From: an uncultured Clostridia bacterium
GTDB lineage: Bacteria; Bacillota; Clostridia; Lachnospirales; Lachnospiraceae
Assembly (NCBI GenBank): GCA_947303805.1
Contig: CAMYZE010000007.1
Location: 1 to 64,000, forward strand
Length of the DNA: 64,000 bases
Direction of reading: 5' to 3'
Positions within the stretch are counted from its first letter, which is position 1, and each line of letters starts with the position of its first letter. Both the position numbers and the translations under genes were made by a program. Below are positions 47,986 to 56,980 of this stretch, piece by piece. A model generated the notes under the pieces. The model ran no database searches, was not told where the DNA came from, and was given only the letters and a program-made list of their open reading frames with translations.

Positions 47986-48486
47986 ATGTCAGAGAGAACA
48001 GTGAGACAAACTGGTGATGAGATCTTGAGGAAACAATCAAAAGATGTTTCTGAACTCACCGACAGATTAAAAGAATTGATTGTAGACATGAAGGACACTA
48101 TGAAAATACATGGTGGCTGTGGTTTAGCTGCTGTGCAAGTCGGTGTGCTAAAGAAAATTATAATTTGTGCCCCAGAGGAAGACAAAGAGCCAGTGGTATT
48201 AATTAATCCTGAAATTATAAGTTCATCAAGTGAGACTGAAGAAGATAGCGAGGGATGTCTTTCGGTTGATGGCTACAGAGGACAGGTAGTAAGACCAAAG
48301 AGTATAGTTGTAAAAGCAAAAGATGAAAACATGAATGACATGGAGTTTGATGCTGAAGGTTTTTTTGCAAGAATAATATGTCACGAAGTCGACCATCTAA
48401 ATGGAGTTCTATATACTGATAAAGTAGTGCCAGGAACTCTTAAAGATGTAAATGAAGAAGAAAGTACCAAAGAGGAAATTGAATAG
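47986..48486 (+). CDS. def: Peptide deformylase
   Basis: This 166-aa enzyme removes the formyl group from new proteins' N-terminal Met. The three motifs are visible: GCGLAAVQVG (motif 1), EGCLSV with the metal-binding Cys (motif 2) and HEVDHLNG with the two His and catalytic Glu (motif 3). GGAAGG precedes ATG. It leads the translation-related operon with fmt, whose start overlaps its stop by 1 bp. Confidence 0.96.
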   Translation: MSERTVRQTGDEILRKQSKDVSELTDRLKELIVDMKDTMKIHGGCGLAAVQVGVLKKIIICAPEEDKEPVVLINPEIISSSSETEEDSEGCLSVDGYRGQVVRPKSIVVKAKDENMNDMEFDAEGFFARIICHEVDHLNGVLYTDKVVPGTLKDVNEEESTKEEIE

Positions 48487-49406
48487 TGAATATAGTTTTT
48501 ATGGGCACACCTGATTTTTCTGTGCCGACATTGGAAAAACTTTATAATGATAAAGATATAAACATATCTTACGTTGTGACAAAAGTTGATACAAAATCAA
48601 ACCGCGGGCAAAAAATAAATTTTTCAGATGTCAAAAAGAAGGCTATAGAATTAAATTTAAACATTTTACAACCCATAAAGATAAAAGAGGACAGAGAAGT
48701 AATAGAAAAACTTATAGAAGCTAAACCTGATTTTATAGTTGTAGTCGCATATGGTCAGATATTATCAAAAGAAATACTTGATATACCAAAGTGCGCATGT
48801 ATAAATGGTCACGCATCTCTTCTGCCAAAGTATAGAGGAGCTTCACCAATACAAAGTGCCATCTTAAATGGTGATACTATTACAGGCACAACATCAATGC
48901 TCATGGACGTAGGACTTGATACGGGCGATATTTTATTACAAAAATCAATAGAGATAAATAATAAAGAGACATCCGACAGTCTGTTTGAGAGACTTTCTCA
49001 TCTTACCGCAGATGTGATTTTAGAGACGGTGAAGAATTATGAAAGTATTGAAAGAATTAAACAAGATGATTCGTTAGCCACCAAGTCAGTGATAATTAAA
49101 AAAGAATTTGGAAAGATAGATTTTAAAAATGAGACCAAACTTGAGATAGATAGAAAAATAAGAGCCTATACTTCATGGCCTTCCGCATTTATCGATATAG
49201 ATTCTATACAATATAAGATTTGGGATGTAGATATTTGTGAAGACGTAGACATAGATAATGCGGTGAAGTTTAGCGATGATATATATATTTATAAAGACAG
49301 GCTCTTTGCAATATGTAAAGATGGAATTATTGAGATAAAAGAAATTCAAAAGAGCGGCAAAAATAGAATGAAGGCAAAAGATTTTATAAATGGATTGAAG
49401 AAATAG
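48486..49406 (+). CDS. fmt: Methionyl-tRNA formyltransferase
   Basis: This 306-aa enzyme formylates initiator Met-tRNA using 10-formyl-THF. It shows IVFMGTPDFSVPTLEKL at the start, the catalytic NGHASLLPKYRGASPIQ region (about 107-123), and DTGDILLQ. The GTG start overlaps the def stop. The C-terminal tRNA-binding domain is present (about 205-306). Confidence 0.96.
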   Translation: MNIVFMGTPDFSVPTLEKLYNDKDINISYVVTKVDTKSNRGQKINFSDVKKKAIELNLNILQPIKIKEDREVIEKLIEAKPDFIVVVAYGQILSKEILDIPKCACINGHASLLPKYRGASPIQSAILNGDTITGTTSMLMDVGLDTGDILLQKSIEINNKETSDSLFERLSHLTADVILETVKNYESIERIKQDDSLATKSVIIKKEFGKIDFKNETKLEIDRKIRAYTSWPSAFIDIDSIQYKIWDVDICEDVDIDNAVKFSDDIYIYKDRLFAICKDGIIEIKEIQKSGKNRMKAKDFINGLKK

Positions 49407-49415
49407 GAGGTGACT

Positions 49416-50105
49416 ATGTATTATTATGATTCAAGCTATATTTTGGTAATTATTGCTGCAGTTATAACATTGGCTGTACAGGCTTATATGACATCAACAT
49501 TTAATAAGTATCAGCAAATTGTGTCAAAGTCAGGAATTAGTGCATATGAAGCTGCTAAGAGAATACTTGCTGGCAGTGGTATAACCAATGTCCAAATAGG
49601 GCATGTGGATGGTAATTTAACTGATCACTATGCTCCGACAAAGAAGGAACTCAATCTTTCAGATGCAACTTATAGCAGTAGAAGCATCGCATCTATAGGT
49701 GTTGCGGCTCACGAATGTGGTCATGCAATTCAGGACAATAAAAACATGGCATTACTCAGTTTTCAAATGTCTATAGTTCCAGTTGTGAGCTTTGCCTCAA
49801 AACTTTCTATACCAGTAATTTTGGTAGGCATAGTTCTTGGTATGATGGGGCTTACACAGGTGGGTATCATACTTTTTGCCACCACGCTTTTATATCAATT
49901 GCTTACTCTGCCTATAGAGTTCAATGCATCAAATAATGCAATAACAGTTCTAAGAGAACAGGGAATAATGGATGAGTCAGAATTATATGGGGTTAAAAAA
50001 GTTCTCACAGCAGCTGCGCTCACTTATGTTGCTGCGGCAGCAAGCACAATTTTACAGCTCCTTAGATTTGTGATGATTGCAAGCGGCTCAAGAAGAAGAA
50101 ATTAG
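49416..50105 (+). CDS. yugP: Zinc metallopeptidase, YugP family
   Basis: This 229-aa membrane protein has an N-terminal helix (ILVIIAAVITLAVQAYM), the zinc-protease motif AAHECGHAIQ at about residue 106, and further hydrophobic segments (LSIPVILVGIVLGMMGLTQV and GIILFATTLLYQLLTL). YugP-family proteins commonly lie in this def-fmt-rsmB cluster in Firmicutes; substrate unknown. ATG 49416 (AGGAGG, 5 nt) is preferred over GTG 49410, which lies within the binding site. Confidence 0.88.
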   Translation: MYYYDSSYILVIIAAVITLAVQAYMTSTFNKYQQIVSKSGISAYEAAKRILAGSGITNVQIGHVDGNLTDHYAPTKKELNLSDATYSSRSIASIGVAAHECGHAIQDNKNMALLSFQMSIVPVVSFASKLSIPVILVGIVLGMMGLTQVGIILFATTLLYQLLTLPIEFNASNNAITVLREQGIMDESELYGVKKVLTAAALTYVAAAASTILQLLRFVMIASGSRRRN

Positions 50106-51368
50106 ATGGCAAATAATGTCAAAAATATAAGAATAATTTCATTCAATATTTTGTATGAAGTACTTTTTAATGACAAATTGCTAAATAAAGTTATAGACGA
50201 AAAGTTTGATAGAGAAAAACTTAGTGAAAATGATAAGTCATTTATCAAGAGAGAGTGTACAGGAACAATAGAAAAACTCCAAAAGATAGACGAAATCATT
50301 GATAAATACTCAAAAGTTAAAACAAAAAAGTTAGATAAGAATGTATTGATAGTGCTTCGTCTTGCAATATATGAACTTGAATTTATGGATAAGGTCCCTG
50401 CTTTTGCAACTATCAACGAATTTGTAAATATAGTTAAACATTCAAAAAATAGCAGACTATCAGGATACATCAATGCAGTTTTGAGAAGCATAGTAAGAGA
50501 AGAAAATTTTGATGATAGAAGCTTGGAAACGAAAGAAAAAAATTGCTATTTTAGAATATATAATAACCATGAGGACAAAGTATTAAAAGAACTTAATGAT
50601 AAGAATATTTCATATAAAAAATATGATGGCGCTCTTGATTTTAAATTTGCAAAAGTGTATTCAGTTCAAAAGTACAAAGATATTATAGAGCTTGATTCAT
50701 TTAAAGATGGAGACATACTTATAGAAGATGCTAGCTCTATATATATGACAGATAAACTTGCATTTTTTATAAAGGAAAGAGAGAAGGAAGTAAAGAAAGT
50801 TAGTGGGAAAGATACAATTTCGATGATGAAATTACTTGATTCATGCTCTTCACCTGGTGGGAAGATACTGTCACTCATAGATCTAATATACGACGATTAT
50901 TTTTATTTCTATGCTGAGGCGAGAGATATAAGCGAAGAAAAGATATTAAAGATTTGCGAAAATGTAAATAGACTTAAAGTTTTAGATTTAAATTTAAATG
51001 TAAAAGATGCAACAATTCATGATGAACTTGATGATGATAAATATGATGTCGTAATTTTAGATGTACCATGTACTGGTCTTGGTGTAGTGAATAAAAAGCC
51101 AGACATAAAGCTTAAGTATAGTGATGAAAAGAGAGATTCACTTGTAAACATTCAAAGAAAGATATTAGATGCCAATAAACATTATATAAAGAAAGGCGGC
51201 ATACTATCTTACTCCACCTGCACTACTACAAGAGAAGAAAACGAAGACAATATAAAATATTTTCTATCAAATAATAGTGACTTTGAAATTATATTTGAAA
51301 AGAGAATTGAACTAAATGATGATAATAAATCCGACGGTTTTTATATGTGCTTTATGAGACGGGTATAA
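50106..51368 (+). CDS. rsmB: 16S rRNA m5C967 methyltransferase
   Basis: This 420-aa protein has a NusB-like RNA-binding front (about 1-140, SFNILYEVLFNDKLLNKVID) and a SAM-dependent methyltransferase with LDSCSSPGGK (SAM loop), VILDVPCTGLGV (Cys of motif IV) and YSTCTTTREEN with the catalytic Cys. It methylates C967 of 16S rRNA. Its stop overlaps the rlmN start by 1 bp. Confidence 0.93.
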   Translation: MANNVKNIRIISFNILYEVLFNDKLLNKVIDEKFDREKLSENDKSFIKRECTGTIEKLQKIDEIIDKYSKVKTKKLDKNVLIVLRLAIYELEFMDKVPAFATINEFVNIVKHSKNSRLSGYINAVLRSIVREENFDDRSLETKEKNCYFRIYNNHEDKVLKELNDKNISYKKYDGALDFKFAKVYSVQKYKDIIELDSFKDGDILIEDASSIYMTDKLAFFIKEREKEVKKVSGKDTISMMKLLDSCSSPGGKILSLIDLIYDDYFYFYAEARDISEEKILKICENVNRLKVLDLNLNVKDATIHDELDDDKYDVVILDVPCTGLGVVNKKPDIKLKYSDEKRDSLVNIQRKILDANKHYIKKGGILSYSTCTTTREENEDNIKYFLSNNSDFEIIFEKRIELNDDNKSDGFYMCFMRRV

Positions 51369-52405
51369 TGAATATAAGAGATTTGACAATTGAAGAACTT
51401 TCAGATTTGATGAAAGACCTATCCGAACAAAGTTATCGTTCCAATCAATTATTTGACTGGCTGCATAATAAGATGGTTTTATCATTTGATGAGATTTCAA
51501 ATGTGAGCAAAGATCTTAAGGATAGAATAAGAGATAAGTTAGATATAGGATTTCCAACTATATATAAAGAGTATATATCTAAGATAGATGATACAAAAAA
51601 ATATCTTATACTTTTAAATGATGGCAATATAATTGAGTCGGTTTTGATGAAATATAAATATGGTTACAGCCTTTGTATAAGCTCTCAGGTTGGATGCAAT
51701 ATGGGTTGCAAATTTTGCGCTTCCACTATAGGAGGGCTTAAAAGGAATCTAGAAGTACATGAGATGCTTGCGCAAGTATATCTTATATCAAGACATAACG
51801 ACATAAAAATTTCGCATATTGTAGTGATGGGCTCAGGTGAACCGTTAAATAACTTTGAAAATTTAGTTAAGTTTTTAGATATTATAAATTGTGATAAGGG
51901 TCAAAATATAAGCGAGAGAAATATCACTGTATCAACTTGTGGCATAATAGATAAGATTAAAAAACTCGCCGATTTAGATAGATCTATAACACTAGCATTA
52001 AGTCTCCACGCACCAAGCGATGAGATTAGAAAAGATATTATGCCAGTAGCGAATAAGTATTCTCTAAATGATACGATAGATGCCATGTCATATTATTTTG
52101 AAAAGACTAATCGTAGAATAACATTTGAATACAGTCTTATCGAAAATGTGAATGATGGTGCTGATAATGCCAATAAACTAGTAAAGCTCTTCAAAGATCG
52201 ATTTAAAAATAAGCATATAGATTTTAATGTCAATCTTATACCAGTCAATGTCGTAAAAGAGAATAATTACAAAAGACCTAATATAGATAGAGTAAATACT
52301 TTTAAAGAAATACTTGAAATAAACAATGTTGCAGTTACTTTGAGAAGAGAGCTGGGAAAGGATATAAGTGGTTCTTGCGGACAACTTAGAGCGAGCGTGA
52401 AGTAA
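51368..52405 (+). CDS. rlmN: 23S rRNA/tRNA A2-methyltransferase, radical SAM
   Basis: This 345-aa enzyme methylates A2503 of 23S rRNA and A37 of some tRNAs. It has the radical-SAM cluster CNMGCKFC (three Cys), a GSGEPLNN motif and the resolving Cys near the C-terminus in GSCGQLR. ATG 51368 overlaps the rsmB stop (TAATG); an upstream ATG at 51347 lies inside rsmB. Confidence 0.95.
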   Translation: MNIRDLTIEELSDLMKDLSEQSYRSNQLFDWLHNKMVLSFDEISNVSKDLKDRIRDKLDIGFPTIYKEYISKIDDTKKYLILLNDGNIIESVLMKYKYGYSLCISSQVGCNMGCKFCASTIGGLKRNLEVHEMLAQVYLISRHNDIKISHIVVMGSGEPLNNFENLVKFLDIINCDKGQNISERNITVSTCGIIDKIKKLADLDRSITLALSLHAPSDEIRKDIMPVANKYSLNDTIDAMSYYFEKTNRRITFEYSLIENVNDGADNANKLVKLFKDRFKNKHIDFNVNLIPVNVVKENNYKRPNIDRVNTFKEILEINNVAVTLRRELGKDISGSCGQLRASVK

Positions 52406-52406
52406 T

Positions 52407-53324
52407 TTGAAGTTTTTTGCAAAAACGGATCTTGGTAAGATTAGGCAAGTCAATCAAGATTACTACATAGCTGAGAATAGGAAGGTTGGTATATTTCCAA
52501 ACCTATTCATTGTAGCGGATGGAGTTGGAAGTAATAGAGATAGCGCATTTGCTTCCAAACACTGTTCGAGTTTTGTGCTTGATCAAATATCGCTTTCAAA
52601 ACCTGGCGCTGACATTAAAGATGAACTTGCGAAAGCTTATAGGCTTGCAAATGCAGATCTAGTTTATAGGATAATGGCTAACCCTAAGTATAAGGGGATG
52701 GGGACCACGATGGTCTGTGCAACAGTAGTAAATGACAAGGCCATAGTGGTAAACGTAGGAGATTCAAGATGTTATCACATAAGCAATGATATAAGGCAGA
52801 TAACTAGAGATCATAGCATTGCTGAAGAACTTGTAAATGAAAATGCGATTGAGAGGGGTTCTGAAAAGTATAAGGAACTAAAAAGCCAACTTAGCAGAGC
52901 CTTTGGAGCGGGAAAAAAAATAGAACCAGACTTTTTCGAAGTTGATTTAAGGATGGGAGACTATTTACTACTTTGCACAGATGGACTAAGCAACATGGTA
53001 GATGATGACACAATTTATGAGATAGTTAATAAGGACACGACTATTGAGTCCAAAGTAGATGAGCTTGTAGATGAGGCAAATAAAAATGGTGGAAGAGATA
53101 ATATAGCGATAATACTTATATATATAGATATTGTTAATCGAGATAACTCGGTATTTGAAAAAGAGAAGCAAAAAGCCTATCAAGATGCGATGAGCCACCT
53201 AAAAAATGATAGTAGTGATAAGAAGAGTGATATAAAAGCCATATTAGATAATAGGACATCCTTGCTAAATGATAACTTTAGAAGTAGAAGCAGAAAGAGA
53301 AAGGATGGTGAGAGAGATGAGTAA
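52407..53324 (+). CDS. prpC: PP2C-type Ser/Thr phosphatase (PrpC/Stp)
   Basis: This 305-aa phosphatase is partner of the downstream kinase. Metal-binding residues appear in QVNQDYY, ADGVGSNRD, TDGLSNMVDD and GGRDNIA. The usual DGMGGH motif reads DGVGSN here, retaining the metal-binding Asp. A tail of about 60 Lys/Asp/Ser-rich residues follows the domain. The start is TTG 52407, directly after rlmN. It overlaps the kinase gene by 8 bp. Confidence 0.92.
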   Translation: MKFFAKTDLGKIRQVNQDYYIAENRKVGIFPNLFIVADGVGSNRDSAFASKHCSSFVLDQISLSKPGADIKDELAKAYRLANADLVYRIMANPKYKGMGTTMVCATVVNDKAIVVNVGDSRCYHISNDIRQITRDHSIAEELVNENAIERGSEKYKELKSQLSRAFGAGKKIEPDFFEVDLRMGDYLLLCTDGLSNMVDDDTIYEIVNKDTTIESKVDELVDEANKNGGRDNIAIILIYIDIVNRDNSVFEKEKQKAYQDAMSHLKNDSSDKKSDIKAILDNRTSLLNDNFRSRSRKRKDGERDE

Positions 53325-55425
53325 TAAAAAAGATAATAAACAAATAAATAGATTATCTGGTAGATATGAAATCATTGAACAAATTGGTGTAGGTGGTATG
53401 AGTTATGTCTACAAGGCATTTGATTCTAAAAAGAAAAAAGTTGTAGCCATAAAGATTTTGAAAGAAGAACTTGCAATAGACGATGATTTTGTAAAGAAGT
53501 TTAAGAGTGAAGCTCTTGCTTGCAAAGACATAAGACAAGAAAATGTCATAAGTGCCTTTGATGTAGTAGATGAAGGAAATATGCACTATATTGTTATGGA
53601 GTATATTGATGGTACTACATTAAACAAGTACATAAAGCAAAAAGGAAAACTGTCAAATGAAGAAACCATAAGTATATCATTGCAAGTAGCCAAAGGTATA
53701 AAGGCGGCTCATAAGAAAGGCATAATCCATAGAGACATTAAACCACAAAATATAGTAATCAATGATAATGGTATAGTTAAAATTACTGATTTTGGTATAG
53801 CAAGGGCAATCACAAGTACAACTAAAAATATTTCCGTAATCGGTACAGTTCACTACATAAGTCCTGAGCAGGTAAGAAATACTAAAGTAGATTTTAGATC
53901 TGATATATATTCTTTTGGCTGCACAATGTACGAGATGATTACAGGTGAAGTGCCATTTGAAGGTGATGCTCCACTTGATATTATCATTTCTCATCTAAGG
54001 AATAATTTAAAAGCACCTCATTTAAAAAATCCTGAAATTTATGGTAGTCTTGAAAAGATTATACTTAAAGCCGCAAGAATGGTTCCTAGAGAACGCTATC
54101 AAAGTATGGATGAAATGATATCAGACTTAGAAAAGGCTATAAGCGATAAAGAAGGAACATATATAAGAGAGAGCAATTACGATGAAGATGAAGAGGGAAA
54201 GACTGTTATAATCACCGATGATGATATGAAGGTGATTAAAGCTGTATCTGAAAAGTATAGCAATAAGCCAAATTATAAGTCTGCAGAAGAGGTTCTCACA
54301 CCAGAGCAACAAGAGTTTTATGATAAGTATATAAGGGATGGGGCATTTAAACACCATATGTTTATGAGAAGAATCATTTTTGGCGCAATTATAGCTGTTG
54401 TTCTTCTTATAGTAATTATGATTTTTATTGCACTAGATACAAGAAAGAGAACTCCAATTAGCAATGTAGCCACTGGCAGTAGTATGGTAAATAACATTGT
54501 TAAGTCCATCGTAGGACTTGATTTGGATTTTGCATCAAATTTACTCGAAGAGTATGGGATACGATTAAATAATGTTGGTGAAGAGTATAGCGATACTGCA
54601 GAGTATGGAAATATCAGTCGTGTAGTTAATGATAATTTAAGTACTGACATGTCTCTTGATGTTATGATCTCTAAGGGACCAAAGGTTTTAGATTTTACTG
54701 ACAAAGCAAAACTTCAGCAGACAAGATGGAGTGACATGTTAGAAAGACTTAAGGATAGAGGACTCAAATATGAAGTTTCAGAGATTTATGATATAAATGT
54801 GCCAAGGGGAAATATAGTTGGTGCCAACAAGAAAAAATCAGATGAACCAGGTCAGCTTGTGTTTACAATAAGTAGAGGAATAAGTGATCAGATAAAAACA
54901 ATGCCAAATCTAATCAACAAACCAGTTGCAGAGGCAAGGGAGTTGCTGGCTGCAAATGAATTAGTTCTTGGAAGCATATCATATGTGAGAGATATGATGG
55001 TAGCAGAGAACCATGTCATCAGCCAATCCGTCGAGCAGGGCACGGAGATTAGAGCGGGTTCAAGCGTAGATCTTATATTGAGCAGTGGTATAGATGGTGT
55101 AGAGTATATAGCAGAAAAAAAGAAAACTTGGCATAGCGAATTAAGTGCGACTTATAGAGTTGTTGCAAGTGGTGAGCCACAAGAAAATAGTTCAAATGAG
55201 ACTCTGATTTTACAAGTTAGACTTGTTCAACAGACAAGTGAAGGAACTGTTTATACGGAACTTATGGAACCTCAAGAATATAAAGTTGGAACTATCATAC
55301 CACTTATTTTTACAAATCTTGAGGGTGAGGAAAAAGTGCAAAATGGTCAGGTACAGGTTGTTGATGTGGAGAGAGATAGGGTAGTTTCTTCAATTAATGT
55401 AATATTCTGGCCTAATGGAGGTTAG
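53317..55425 (+). CDS. prkC: PASTA-domain Ser/Thr protein kinase
   Basis: This 702-aa membrane kinase senses muropeptides or lipid II and controls growth and dormancy. The N-terminal kinase domain (about 13-275) has GVGGMSYVYKAF (P-loop), AIKIL (Lys), HRDIKPQNIV (catalytic loop), DFGIA and SPEQ. A juxtamembrane region leads to one transmembrane helix (IIFGAIIAVVLLIVIMIFIA, about 353-372). Extracellular PASTA repeats follow; the third (KTMPNLINKPVAEARELLAA...) is clear, and about 100 residues lie beyond it. ATG 53317 is preferred to an upstream start inside prpC. Confidence 0.94.
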   Translation: MSNKKDNKQINRLSGRYEIIEQIGVGGMSYVYKAFDSKKKKVVAIKILKEELAIDDDFVKKFKSEALACKDIRQENVISAFDVVDEGNMHYIVMEYIDGTTLNKYIKQKGKLSNEETISISLQVAKGIKAAHKKGIIHRDIKPQNIVINDNGIVKITDFGIARAITSTTKNISVIGTVHYISPEQVRNTKVDFRSDIYSFGCTMYEMITGEVPFEGDAPLDIIISHLRNNLKAPHLKNPEIYGSLEKIILKAARMVPRERYQSMDEMISDLEKAISDKEGTYIRESNYDEDEEGKTVIITDDDMKVIKAVSEKYSNKPNYKSAEEVLTPEQQEFYDKYIRDGAFKHHMFMRRIIFGAIIAVVLLIVIMIFIALDTRKRTPISNVATGSSMVNNIVKSIVGLDLDFASNLLEEYGIRLNNVGEEYSDTAEYGNISRVVNDNLSTDMSLDVMISKGPKVLDFTDKAKLQQTRWSDMLERLKDRGLKYEVSEIYDINVPRGNIVGANKKKSDEPGQLVFTISRGISDQIKTMPNLINKPVAEARELLAANELVLGSISYVRDMMVAENHVISQSVEQGTEIRAGSSVDLILSSGIDGVEYIAEKKKTWHSELSATYRVVASGEPQENSSNETLILQVRLVQQTSEGTVYTELMEPQEYKVGTIIPLIFTNLEGEEKVQNGQVQVVDVERDRVVSSINVIFWPNGG

Positions 55426-56091
55426 ATGAATAAATATTTAGCACCATCATTACTTTCTGCGAACTTTTATAATTTAGAAAAAGATTTAAAAGTTTTGAAA
55501 GAAGAAAAAATTAAATATTTACATCTTGATGTTATGGATGGAATGTTTGTGCCAAATATAAGTCTTGGTGTGCCAGTGATAGAATCTATAAAGAAAAATA
55601 CTGGAGAAGATTTTGTCTTAGACACTCATTTGATGGTCGAAAGACCTGAAAGATATATAAGCAATTTTAAAAATGCTGGTGCAGATATCTTGACTATTCA
55701 TCAAGAGGCAACTGGTGATTTTTGTGAGGTACTTACTATAATAAAAGAACAAGGTATGAAGGCGGGTATAAGCGTGAATCCTGAGACAGATATTCATAAG
55801 ATTGACGAATGCCTTAAAATTGCCGATCTGGTGCTTGTGATGAGTGTGCATCCAGGCTTTGGAGGACAAAAGTTTATAGCTGAGACAATTGAGAAAGTAC
55901 GATATCTTAAAGAGGAGAGAGATAAACACAACTATAAATATATGATTGAGATTGATGGAGGAATCAATTTAGAAAATGTAAAAATGGTTTGTGAGGCTGG
56001 CGTTGATATCGTTGTAGCAGGATCTGCGGTTTTTAAAGAAGATATAAGAAAAAACATAATTAATTTAAACAATATATTATATAGTTTTTAA
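55426..56091 (+). CDS. rpe: Ribulose-phosphate 3-epimerase
   Basis: This 221-aa TIM-barrel enzyme interconverts ribulose-5-P and xylulose-5-P. Signature motifs are HLDVMDGMFVPNISLG, DTHLMVERPE, MSVHPGFGGQKF and IDGGIN. ATG directly follows the kinase stop. In many Firmicutes rsgA lies between prkC and rpe; here it is absent. Confidence 0.97.
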   Translation: MNKYLAPSLLSANFYNLEKDLKVLKEEKIKYLHLDVMDGMFVPNISLGVPVIESIKKNTGEDFVLDTHLMVERPERYISNFKNAGADILTIHQEATGDFCEVLTIIKEQGMKAGISVNPETDIHKIDECLKIADLVLVMSVHPGFGGQKFIAETIEKVRYLKEERDKHNYKYMIEIDGGINLENVKMVCEAGVDIVVAGSAVFKEDIRKNIINLNNILYSF

Positions 56092-56100
56092 AGAGGCGTT

Positions 56101-56970
56101 ATGAATAAAAAAATCCTTTTATTAAATGAATTAAAAAAATATGGTAGAATGTGCTATCTAAACTCCGTGCCGATTATAGCTGCCTTTGGTGATAGACCTT
56201 ATACAGAAGTCTCCGAAAGTATAAAGTATGATGGCTTCATAACAGGCTATTTTAATGACAGCAAGAAAATTCTTGAAGTGAGAGAAATGATAGCGGATGC
56301 AAAACTTGACAATCCAAGGGTGCTTGCCATGGTAGACCCAGTCTTTGCAGATAGTGGACTTAGATACGATGGCATTACAGACGAACATATAGAGAACTAT
56401 AAGAAATTACTTGAGATTTCGGATATTATGACGCCAAATCTTACTGAAGCCTGCATGCTTGTTGATGAGCCATATGAAGAATATCGTGAAAAATATTGTA
56501 CTATTAAATATGAGAATTCAGATAAGGAAAAGACCAATGAACTATCTAAAAAGATTATTGAAAGTATATTTCCACTTCTAGAAAAGATAAGAATCAAGAA
56601 AAATCAAATCACTATGATAAGTGGAATAGAACTATATAATTCGGTTTTGACGATACTAGATGTGTATGATGGTGACCACGGAAAGAGACAAACGACATGC
56701 AATTATTCCGAGAAAGTAGAGGAGAGATACGGCGCTGGTGAAATATTTAATGCAATGTATTTTGGGACATCAACCAATGGATTTACTCTTGTGGATGCTC
56801 TATCTGTATCCACATCATTTATAAATAATTCACTTCGATTTTCAAAAGACAAAAATTTTGATAAAAAAGATGGCATAGTCTTTGAACCAATACTATATGA
56901 TAATATGAATGTCATAAAACAAAAGCTTGAAGAGAATAGAAAAAAGTTACAACAACAAAACAATAAATAA
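56101..56970 (+). CDS. PdxK/PdxY-like pyridoxal kinase
   Basis: This 289-aa protein is a ribokinase-fold vitamin B6 kinase candidate: YGRMCYLNSVPIIAAFGDRP near the start, VLAMVDPVFADSGLRYDGIT, DIMTPNLTEACMLVDEPY, and YGAGEIFNAMYFG near residue 211. The last motif normally reads G(T/A)GD with the catalytic Asp; here the base triplet is GAA (Glu). The change makes activity uncertain; an altered substrate is possible. GAGG precedes ATG. Confidence 0.82.
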   Translation: MNKKILLLNELKKYGRMCYLNSVPIIAAFGDRPYTEVSESIKYDGFITGYFNDSKKILEVREMIADAKLDNPRVLAMVDPVFADSGLRYDGITDEHIENYKKLLEISDIMTPNLTEACMLVDEPYEEYREKYCTIKYENSDKEKTNELSKKIIESIFPLLEKIRIKKNQITMISGIELYNSVLTILDVYDGDHGKRQTTCNYSEKVEERYGAGEIFNAMYFGTSTNGFTLVDALSVSTSFINNSLRFSKDKNFDKKDGIVFEPILYDNMNVIKQKLEENRKKLQQQNNK

Positions 56971-56980
56971 AGGAGTATAT

